A stretch of DNA of 6,481 nucleotides from an uncultured Treponema sp. (lineage in GTDB: Bacteria; Spirochaetota; Spirochaetia; Treponematales; Treponemataceae). The notes below the pieces were generated by a model, which was not told the DNA's origin, did no database searches, and saw only the letters and a program-made list of their open reading frames with translations. Within the stretch, counting starts at the first letter, position 1. The number at the start of each line of letters is the position of its first letter. The translations under genes and the position numbers were made by a program. Location of the stretch: NCBI GenBank assembly GCA_937915735.1, contig CALGGS010000044.1, forward strand, positions 1 through 6,481, read 5' to 3'. Positions 1 through 4,948 of the stretch are shown here, piece after piece.

Positions 1-958
1 TTACTTGTACTCCGTCCAAAATATCAGTTAAATCATAATGAGCGTCTTCAATAAGACCAAAAAGCATTTTCGGAGTTGCCGTCTGAAACCAAAACGATTT
101 TAGCTTTTTAGAATCCAAAGCATTTAAAAGGCTGAAAGGGTTATAAATGTCCACAAAATCTTCATTAAAATGATAGCCGTCATATTTTTTCTTTAAGAGA
201 GCGAAAGTTCCCTCTTCAGTTTCGCCCAAAGACTCTGCAAGTTCTTTTATGTAAAGCGGAAAATTTGATTTTAACTCTTTTTCACTGATTCCGCAGATTG
301 TCGAATAGCGGCTGTCCATACTAATGTCTTTTAGTTGATTCAACTCGCTGAAAATCGAAACTTTTGCAAACTTCGTAATTCCTGTCAAAAACAGAAAGCA
401 CATATAGGGGTCGCAGGACTTTAAAACGCCGTAAAAGCTTGCCATGGTGTAGTGATTTTTGTCACGGTCAGGCGTTTGTAACGCATCCAACAGCGGCTTA
501 TCGTATTCGTCGATTAAAACGGCAACCTGCTTTCCGCTTTGGTCGTGAGAGGTTTTTATGATTTTAGAAAAACGAAGACTTAAAGAATTAGGAGCACCCG
601 TTATGTTATATTCTTGCTCATAATTTTTTAGCGTAAAATCAAGATAATCGGTTAATTCTTCATTCGTTGCAAATTTTCCAGCCCCGCTAAAATCAATATG
701 AATGATAGGATGAGCTTCCCATTTTTTTTCGAGTTTGGAAATTGCAAGCCCTTCAAATAAATCTTTTCGCCCTTCAAAATAAGCTTTCATTGTGGAAACC
801 AAAAGACTCTTTCCAAACCGACGGGGACGAGCCAAAAAATATGGTTTTCCCTCCGTCGCAAGCTTATAAATAAGGTCAGTTTTATCTACATAGATATAAT
901 TATTCTTTCTGATTTCTTCAAAATCCTGAATACCTATTGGTAAGTTCCGCTTTTCCAT
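1..958 (-). CDS. AAA-ATPase-like protein (PF09820-type, DUF1703/PD-(D/E)XK family), C-terminus outside window
   Basis: I translated this frame directly: 319 codons run without a stop from the ATG at 958 to the window edge, so the 3' end is missing. The N-terminus LPIGIQDFEEIR followed by YIYVDKTDLIYKL is the hallmark opening of the AAA-ATPase_like family and fixes the start. Residues 43-52 (ARPRRFGKSL) are the Walker A-like motif. Residues 145-156 (VAVLIDEYDKPL) are the Walker B-like segment. Residues 188-212 (FLFLTGITKFAK... then NQLKDIS) form the conserved sensor-like segment. The KKKYDGYHF...YNPFSLLNAL segment at 257-280 is also typical. Family members are usually about 500-550 residues with a C-terminal PD-(D/E)XK nuclease-like domain, which would lie beyond the window. 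Cellular function is not established; the family is abundant in Bacteroidetes and treponemes, often in many copies. No Shine-Dalgarno is visible: the ATG follows a run of eight T. The gene lies on the far side of the small-RNA terminator from abiF, so it is probably a separate transcription unit. Confidence 0.9.
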   Translation of the reverse strand, partial: MEKRNLPIGIQDFEEIRKNNYIYVDKTDLIYKLATEGKPYFLARPRRFGKSLLVSTMKAYFEGRKDLFEGLAISKLEKKWEAHPIIHIDFSGAGKFATNEELTDYLDFTLKNYEQEYNITGAPNSLSLRFSKIIKTSHDQSGKQVAVLIDEYDKPLLDALQTPDRDKNHYTMASFYGVLKSCDPYMCFLFLTGITKFAKVSIFSELNQLKDISMDSRYSTICGISEKELKSNFPLYIKELAESLGETEEGTFALLKKKYDGYHFNEDFVDIYNPFSLLNALDSKKLKSFWFQTATPKMLFGLIEDAHYDLTDILDGVQV

Positions 959-1002
959 AAAAAAAATAATAGCATTGATTTTTATTTTTTTCCACCGTCA
1001 TA

Positions 1003-1109
1003 CTGTCATTGCCCGGCTCAAGGGCATTGCTTGTCGCCCTTGCTTAGACACGGCAATCTCACGCAGGGGATTTTCGGGTCAAGATGGAAAACGCCACTTT
1101 TAATGACAG
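1003..1109. repeat. Palindromic intergenic element with 8-bp inverted ends
   Basis: The ends CTGTCATT (1003-1010) and AATGACAG (1102-1109) are perfect inverted repeats. Inside, ATTGCC (1008-1013) pairs with GGCAAT (1052-1057), enclosing a perfect 7-bp stem CAAGGGC (1019-1025) / GCCCTTG (1036-1042). The right half (GGGGATTTTCGGGTCAAG) resembles the 'GTCATTGCCGGGC...CCGGGTCAAG...AATGACA' short palindromic repeats scattered through several bacterial genomes, which is a resemblance from memory. It contains no ORF. It is probably a non-autonomous, MITE-like or REP-like element. It sits 44 bp upstream of the ATPase gene start, so it could affect that gene's leader or promoter. Confidence 0.6.
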
Positions 1110-1204
1110 AAACAGCTATTCAAAAACAGACGAAGACGCAACTTTTATGAGAATGTAAGGAAGACCACATGCTCAATGGCCAGCTCAAACCGGGGTATAA
1201 TATA

Positions 1205-1244
1205 GGCTGCTCTTTTTAAGTCTTTAATTACTTCTAGGACAGCC
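1205..1244. repeat. Imperfect hairpin element, left member of a pair flanking the AbiF module
   Basis: GGCTGCTC (1205-1212) pairs imperfectly with GGACAGCC (1237-1244) around a T-rich centre. The sequence from 1236 to 1247 (AGGACAGCCCCT) recurs exactly at 3009-3020. Both copies begin with GGCTG, have a similar AT-rich centre and the same total length (40 versus 41 bp), and are followed by a run of five G about 5-10 bases after the CCCC. This copy is degenerate compared with the one at 2977-3017 and lacks its perfect stem. The rest of 1110-1332 shows no gene I can support. Confidence 0.5.
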
Positions 1245-1332
1245 CCTGTAGATGGGGGTGTGGTGAAGACCGTTTGCGGGCTGAACCCAGGGGGAAGGCT
1301 GGTAAATTGGTAAAGCAATTTGCTATTTGCAT

Positions 1333-1357
1333 AAAAAAAGCACCCAGTTAAGGGTGC
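1333..1357 (-). terminator. Intrinsic terminator of the small RNA
   Basis: On the minus strand GCACCC, a six-base loop TTAACT and GGGTGC form a perfect 6-bp GC-rich stem, followed directly by seven T (1339-1333). It would end the small RNA and also any abiF read-through transcript. Confidence 0.85.
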
Positions 1358-1412
1358 CGTATCATCCGAGATGATTACCGAGGCTATTATCCAAAGATTC
1401 ACTCGGCTTTTC
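1333..1412 (-). ncRNA. Predicted AbiF-associated structured small RNA (~80 nt)
   Basis: A promoter-like sequence 20 bp after the abiF stop predicts a transcript starting near 1412 and ending in the T-run at 1339-1333. Read on the minus strand it has three helices: CCGAG (1406-1402) with CTCGG (1382-1378); a hairpin ATCATC (1375-1370) with GATGAT (1366-1361), loop TCG; and the terminator stem GCACCC (1357-1352) with GGGTGC (1345-1340). If the second hairpin opens by one pair, its loop is exactly CTCGG, which could pair with the 5' CCGAG to form a pseudoknot. Conserved structured RNAs beside abiF genes (the 'abiF RNA motif') are known, and recent work proposes that they act as RNA antitoxins of AbiF HEPN toxins. 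I assign the RNA from position, own promoter, size and structure. I have not matched it to a covariance model. It could instead be the structured 3' end of the abiF mRNA. Confidence 0.68.
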
Positions 1413-1418
1413 ACTTAT

Positions 1419-1447
1419 AAAATAGTGTAGTAATATGGATTTGTCAA
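1419..1447 (-). promoter_or_regulatory. Sigma-70-like promoter for the small RNA
   Basis: On the minus strand a perfect -35 hexamer TTGACA (1447-1442) is followed, after a 17-bp spacer, by TATTTT (1424-1419) as the -10. A T-rich tract lies just upstream of the -35. It begins 20 bp after the abiF stop codon, so it would transcribe the small RNA independently of abiF. An overlapping alternative, TATAAG at 1419-1414, looks better as a -10 but would need a 22-bp spacer. Confidence 0.65.
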
Positions 1448-1467
1448 GAAAAAAATTACTCCATTTT

Positions 1468-2436
1468 CTACTTTTGGAAATCCTTCTGCCAGTTATCAAT
1501 ATTTGCATTACCCATTCGTTTGAGAAGTTTTTCAGCTATTTGCGTTCTGTTTATCAGATACATATTTCTATGAAAAGCCGATATTTCTTCAACAATTTCT
1601 TTCACATCGCAAAACTTAGCAAGAATTTTTAATAAATCATAATACGAAAGATTCTTATGTATACAACCTATAGAATTTTTCAATTCTCTATAATTATTTA
1701 GCTCTGGAATTCCAAGTAATTTAAATCGAGTTATTAGTTCCAGATGAGCACAACAGTTTCGCGCATATTTCAATGTATGAAGAATCTGTTGGAACAAATC
1801 ATCATCCTGCAGCAAAAATCCAAAATCACTCAACACTTTTGTTTTAATCACATCTTTCTGAAAGCAGTATGTAAAATATAAATCACCAAAACTGAAATCT
1901 TTAATGATTACCCAAAACGGTGGTTTATTATAAGTCCTTACATAATCTTTTTCACGTTTTTTACGTTCAATAAAACCTAGCTTAACTGTTCCGTTTAGCA
2001 TTCTTGTATTACGCTTAAAAAGATCAAAAGTCATAAAGGTAGAATAAAGATAATTGTTAGTAATGCTAGGTGTCTGATAATACTGACGCTCTCTATAATT
2101 GAGTGTGTCTTTAATCGTTGTACAAAACTGACTAGCAAAATTATACGCAAGAGATGTTTTTAATCGAGCTTCCACCTCAAATATTTTCTGCAAGGTCAGA
2201 ATTCTGAGTTTCGTATCAAACTTGTAAATCTCATAAAAATCTTCAAAAAGAATGTTTTCGTAATCTTTTGGTTTAATAGACTTCAGTAGGATATTTTCTG
2301 TTCCATTGATAATATCAAAATAATTGTATTTTTTAAGAAGTTCTTTTGCAGTCTGCTCATCATTGAACTGGAGATTTCGTGATTTAAGCAAAAGTACCTG
2401 TTCGTCAATTGTTTTGAATTCTTTATCTATCGCCAT
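1468..2436 (-). CDS. abiF: Abi_2/AbiF-family HEPN protein (abortive infection, putative RNase toxin)
   Basis: The 322-residue length is normal for the Abi_2 (AbiD/AbiF) family. Family landmarks appear in order: the N-terminal T-x-x-E-Q-x-x-L-L-x-x-R-x-L segment (residues 9-22); LLKKYNYFDII (33-43); KIFEVEARLKTSLAYNF (84-100), corresponding to the family's conserved helix; KPPFWVIIKDFSFGDLYFTY (171-190), matching the conserved PP-x-W-V-x-I...FG-x-L block; and ARNCCAH (225-231), the HEPN R-X4-H active-site motif with R226 and H231 intact. HEPN proteins with this motif are typically metal-independent RNases; Abi proteins block phage propagation, and AbiF has been proposed as an ancestor of Cas13. 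The ATG at 2436 is the only good start: an in-frame TAA lies just upstream, and no Shine-Dalgarno is visible, suggesting weak translation. It lies 49 bp after the 158-residue gene, probably in one operon, and is followed by a small RNA with its own promoter. It is visibly more AT-rich than the neighbouring lipoprotein genes, which fits horizontal transfer. Target and toxicity are inferred. Confidence 0.88.
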   Translation of the reverse strand: MAIDKEFKTIDEQVLLLKSRNLQFNDEQTAKELLKKYNYFDIINGTENILLKSIKPKDYENILFEDFYEIYKFDTKLRILTLQKIFEVEARLKTSLAYNFASQFCTTIKDTLNYRERQYYQTPSITNNYLYSTFMTFDLFKRNTRMLNGTVKLGFIERKKREKDYVRTYNKPPFWVIIKDFSFGDLYFTYCFQKDVIKTKVLSDFGFLLQDDDLFQQILHTLKYARNCCAHLELITRFKLLGIPELNNYRELKNSIGCIHKNLSYYDLLKILAKFCDVKEIVEEISAFHRNMYLINRTQIAEKLLKRMGNANIDNWQKDFQK

Positions 2437-2485
2437 AAAATCAATTTAACACAGTTTGGTATTTTTGTCTTTCGTAATATGGTAT

Positions 2486-2962
2486 TTAAAAAATCCGCGG
2501 TCCATATCGATGCAAAGCACCCACTGCAAATTTCTCAATACCTTCTTTTTTTGGTTTTCCAACAAGAAGTAACAAGGTCACATCTATATGCCGCATACTC
2601 CTATAAGATTGTAGTTTATTTAACTGAACATACAATCTATCATGAAGCATAATAGTTGAATAGCTATAGCCTCGGATAACAACAAATATTTCCTGGTTAT
2701 CTTCCTCTAAATATGCATCAAAATAAACAGGTTTATTACTGATCGAATCTATATTTTGAAACTTTTCCACAACCTTTATATCATGAAAAATTTTATTAAT
2801 ATGACTATCATCAAAATGCTTTTTCAGAATCATGTTCCTGAATTTTTCGTTATCAATTCTTTTATGATTCGCTTTTTCAGGTTTTGTATTTTCTTCTATT
2901 TCATCATTCTGTGATTGTTTTTCATTTTCATCCATGTCAGTTATTTCTTTTTCATTATTCAT
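2486..2962 (-). CDS. Uncharacterised 158-residue protein upstream of abiF
   Basis: I do not recognise this protein. Residues 1-38 are low-complexity and highly charged (rich in E, D, N, K), probably disordered. Residues 39-68 look helical (FRNMILKKHF...INKIFHDIKVVEKF). Residues 78-135 read as strand-strand-helix-strand: PVYFDAYLEED, EIFVVIRGYS, LHDRLYVQLNKLQSYRSM, IDVTLLLLVGKP. That order loosely recalls a PD-(D/E)XK nuclease core, with D82 in the first strand but VIR where E-x-K is expected, so if the fold is right the catalytic residues are missing. This is speculation. There is no signal peptide or membrane segment. The ATG at 2962 lies 8 bases after a terminator T-run and has no clear ribosome site; the in-frame ATG at 2935 (residue 10) is an alternative. 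Its stop is 49 bp before abiF, so it is probably co-transcribed and part of the same module. AT-rich, like abiF. Confidence 0.72.
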   Translation of the reverse strand: MNNEKEITDMDENEKQSQNDEIEENTKPEKANHKRIDNEKFRNMILKKHFDDSHINKIFHDIKVVEKFQNIDSISNKPVYFDAYLEEDNQEIFVVIRGYSYSTIMLHDRLYVQLNKLQSYRSMRHIDVTLLLLVGKPKKEGIEKFAVGALHRYGPRIF

Positions 2963-2970
2963 TTAAACAT

Positions 2971-3017
2971 AAAAAAGGCTGTCCTTTATTGAAAATATTT
3001 CAACTTTAAGGACAGCC
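2971..3017 (-). terminator. Strong hairpin terminator of the lipoprotein operon; right member of flanking element pair
   Basis: A perfect 10-bp inverted repeat, GGCTGTCCTT (2977-2986) with AAGGACAGCC (3008-3017), encloses a second perfect 6-bp stem, TTGAAA (2989-2994) with TTTCAA (2998-3003). On the minus strand the stem is followed at once by six T (2976-2971). It lies 103 bp after the stop of the 604-residue lipoprotein gene and should end that operon. It also matches the degenerate element at 1205-1244. The 158-residue gene starts only 8 bases beyond the T-run. Confidence 0.8.
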
Positions 3018-3027
3018 CCTTAATTTA

Positions 3028-3102
3028 GCGGGGGCAGATCAATGACAAGGAGTCGCAGCCTGGCAACGATATGGTGCCCCGCCTGGCGCTGATGCGCCGG
3101 GC
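3028..3102. repeat. GC-rich structured intergenic segment with two hairpins
   Basis: GCGGGGGCA (3028-3036) can pair with TGCCCCGC (3075-3082), with one bulged G. Next to it, overlapping by two bases, GCCTGGCGC (3081-3089) pairs with GCGCCGGGC (3094-3102) around a TGAT loop, nine pairs with one G-T wobble. The block is strikingly GC-rich against AT-rich flanks, has no ORF and lies between the lipoprotein stop and its terminator. It could be an mRNA 3' stabiliser, a REP-like repeat, or a fragment of a mobile element. Confidence 0.45.
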
Positions 3103-3119
3103 CTCTGTCCTGGCTAGTA

Positions 3120-4934
3120 CTACAGTTTGTACCACCAGTAGTTTTCGTAGGTGTCTTTAAAATAAGTGGCGTTTGTTGACGGGTTGGTTACGTCGGTTTC
3201 AGTACCGCCGGTTTTGTTGTTCCAGTTGCTTGAGTTGTTTGTCCGGTACCAGGTTGTCGTGTCTATAAATGAGATGGATTCGAGGTTAGAACAGACAAAG
3301 AAAGCGCCGTGACCAATAGAAGTAACGGAGTCAGGAATAGTGACAGAAGAAAGGGATATGCAACCTTCAAAAGCGCCGGTACCAATAGAAGTAACGGAGT
3401 CGCCGATAGTGACAGAAGAAAGGGATATGCAACCTTCAAAAGCGCTGGTACCAATAGAAGTAACGGAGTCGCCGATAGTGACAGAAGAAAGGGAAGTGCA
3501 GTTACGGAAAGCGTAGTTGCCAATAGAAGTAACGGAGTCAGGAATAGTGTATGCGGCAGATTGTTTACCTGCCGGATATGTAATTATAGCAGTTGCATCT
3601 TTGTTAAGCAGAACTCCGTCTATACTGGTATAGTTTGCATTATTTGAATCCACAGTAATCCTTGTTAAACTTGTGCAGTCGTAGAAAGCTTTGTTATCAA
3701 TAGCAGTAACAGAGTTGCCTATAGTGACCGAAGAAAGGGAAGTGCAGCCAGCGAAAACGGCGACACCAATAGAAGTAACAGAGTCAGGAATGGTGACAGA
3801 AGAAAGCGAATTGCAGTTATAGAAAGCATTGTTACCAATAGAAGTAACAGAGTCAGGAATAGTGACGGAAGAAAGGGAAGTACAGGCGAAGAAGGCACCG
3901 GCACTAATATAAGTAACGGAGTCAGGAATATTGACAGATGAAAGTGAAGTGCAGCCAAAGAAAGTGCTGGTGCCAATAGAAGTAACGGAGTCAGGAATGG
4001 TGTATGCGGCAGATTGTTTACCTGCTGGATATGTAATTATAGCAGTTGCATCTTTGTTAAACAGAACTCCGTCTATACTGGAATAGTTTGAATTATTTGT
4101 ATCCACAGTAATCGTTGTTAAACTTGTACAGCGGATGAAAGCGTTGTCCCCAATAGAAGTAACGGAGTTAGGAATAGTGATTCCTGAAAGTTTCGTACAA
4201 CTAGAAAAAGCACTTCCTGGTATTGATGTAAGTCCCGTTGTCTGTGATAAATCAAGATTTACATTGTATCTTGAATTATTAATCGCTTTCTTTAATGTTG
4301 TTAAATCGCTGTCTGACAGTTCCCCGGTTACTACGATTGTTGAGTCTTCTGTCAATGCTGCTATAACAGCGCTGAAGTTTTCCTTTGTAACTGAAGGTGG
4401 AGCCTTCCACTGTGCCGTAATAGTTATATCCGTTTTAACTGTGTATCCTGCTTCAATTGAAGCACCGTCAAGGCGCCAGCCGTTAAAACTTAAAACTGTA
4501 TCTGGCAAAATCGGTAAGTCGGATGCGGTTAGGATATAACCGTATTTAACAGTCCTTGATGCAGGAGGTTCCCCGTATGTTGAACTGTAAGAAACTGTGT
4601 AAGTTTTTCTGTCGTAGTAGATTTTTACAACTGTTGAGCCGTCGGCCTGGATTGTAGCCTGTGCAAAGGTTTTTGCTGTAAAGCCTTCGTAGTTTTTTGC
4701 AGCGGCACTTGTCTTTGTTCCGGATTTGCCCGATTTTTGTTCGGATGTATCTTCGGTGTAGCTGCCATTTTGAAGGTTCTGGAGAAGGTGTTTTACTGTG
4801 TATACAGAACACTCCTTTGGGCGATTATTCCATGCGTTTTGCAAAATATCGTCATCTTGGTTTTGACAAGAAAGCACCGAAAAGAGCGAGATAAAAACAA
4901 AAGTGAAAAATACAGGGAAAGTTACTTTTTTCAT
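3120..4934 (-). CDS. BspA-like leucine-rich-repeat surface lipoprotein
   Basis: The 604-residue protein begins with a lipoprotein signal peptide: MKK, a hydrophobic stretch, and lipobox FSVLSC with C23 as the predicted lipidated residue. After the cysteine comes QNQDDDILQNAWNNRP, shared with the upstream paralogue. Residues 111-177 (TYTVSYSSTYG... ending TITAQWK) form one InlB/Listeria-Bacteroides-type repeat, without the usual GG turn. Residues about 235-555 are BspA-like LRRs (LRR_5 type) of 23 residues each, consensus S-V-T-I-P-D-S-V-T-S-I-G-x-x-A-F-x-x-C-T-S-L-S. They are interrupted twice by an island, TVD.NN.NY..IDGVL.NKDATAI (276-299 and 427-450). The C-terminal tail (WYRTNN...GGTETDVTNPS...YWWYKL) resembles the tail I know from treponemal BspA-like proteins. 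Such proteins usually sit on the cell surface and bind host matrix or other bacteria; the ligand here is unknown. The ATG is preceded by GGAG with an 8-base spacer, 14 bp after the upstream stop, indicating an operon. Confidence 0.92.
   Translation of the reverse strand: MKKVTFPVFFTFVFISLFSVLSCQNQDDDILQNAWNNRPKECSVYTVKHLLQNLQNGSYTEDTSEQKSGKSGTKTSAAAKNYEGFTAKTFAQATIQADGSTVVKIYYDRKTYTVSYSSTYGEPPASRTVKYGYILTASDLPILPDTVLSFNGWRLDGASIEAGYTVKTDITITAQWKAPPSVTKENFSAVIAALTEDSTIVVTGELSDSDLTTLKKAINNSRYNVNLDLSQTTGLTSIPGSAFSSCTKLSGITIPNSVTSIGDNAFIRCTSLTTITVDTNNSNYSSIDGVLFNKDATAIITYPAGKQSAAYTIPDSVTSIGTSTFFGCTSLSSVNIPDSVTYISAGAFFACTSLSSVTIPDSVTSIGNNAFYNCNSLSSVTIPDSVTSIGVAVFAGCTSLSSVTIGNSVTAIDNKAFYDCTSLTRITVDSNNANYTSIDGVLLNKDATAIITYPAGKQSAAYTIPDSVTSIGNYAFRNCTSLSSVTIGDSVTSIGTSAFEGCISLSSVTIGDSVTSIGTGAFEGCISLSSVTIPDSVTSIGHGAFFVCSNLESISFIDTTTWYRTNNSSNWNNKTGGTETDVTNPSTNATYFKDTYENYWWYKL
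3270..4190 (-). repeat. 69-bp tandem repeats encoding 23-residue LRR units
   Basis: Successive LRR units repeat at 69-bp spacing, with shared cores such as CCAATAGAAGTAACGGAGTC on the plus strand. Adjacent units near 3362-3500 are almost identical at DNA level, differing by one base over a full period. This is coding sequence; its regularity explains several spurious open frames on both strands. Near-identical units make slippage or recombination between copies likely. Confidence 0.85.
3541..4143 (-). repeat. Internal duplication, copies 453 bp apart
   Basis: Positions 3541-3690 and 3994-4143 align without gaps over about 150 bp with only scattered substitutions. They encode the two non-LRR islands (TVD.NN.NY..IDGVL.NKDATAI followed by ITYPAGKQSAAYTIPDSVTSIG). 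The low divergence, including silent sites, points to a recent duplication or gene conversion inside this gene. Confidence 0.85.
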
Positions 4935-4942
4935 AATAACGA

Positions 4943-4946
4943 CTCC
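4943..4946 (-). promoter_or_regulatory. Ribosome binding site of the 604-residue lipoprotein gene
   Basis: GGAG on the minus strand lies 8 bases before the ATG at 4934, within the 14-bp gap after the upstream stop codon. It supports this start and separate ribosome entry within a shared transcript. Confidence 0.7.
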
Positions 4947-4948
4947 GA

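Noticed and set aside
959..1020. Promoter for the ATPase gene
   Set aside because: An ATGACA at 1009-1004 and a TATTAT near the start codon were considered, but they are not correctly spaced relative to each other and neither has a good partner.
1145..1414. Minus-strand open frame of 89 codons
   Set aside because: It runs straight through the small RNA and its intrinsic terminator, with DDTAPLTGCFF being the translated hairpin. It has no ribosome site, and I recognise no protein family.
1435..1632. Plus-strand open frame at the 3' end of abiF
   Set aside because: It lies antisense to abiF and the small-RNA promoter, is lysine/phenylalanine-rich from AT-rich DNA, and has no ribosome site.
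3263..3976. Additional open frames on both strands within the lipoprotein gene
   Set aside because: They are shadows of the repeats: a repeat period divisible by three keeps all frames open. Their products are low-complexity and implausible.
3270..4190. CRISPR-like regular repeats
   Set aside because: The 69-bp periodicity is coding: it gives an uninterrupted 23-residue LRR pattern in frame, with no unique spacers.
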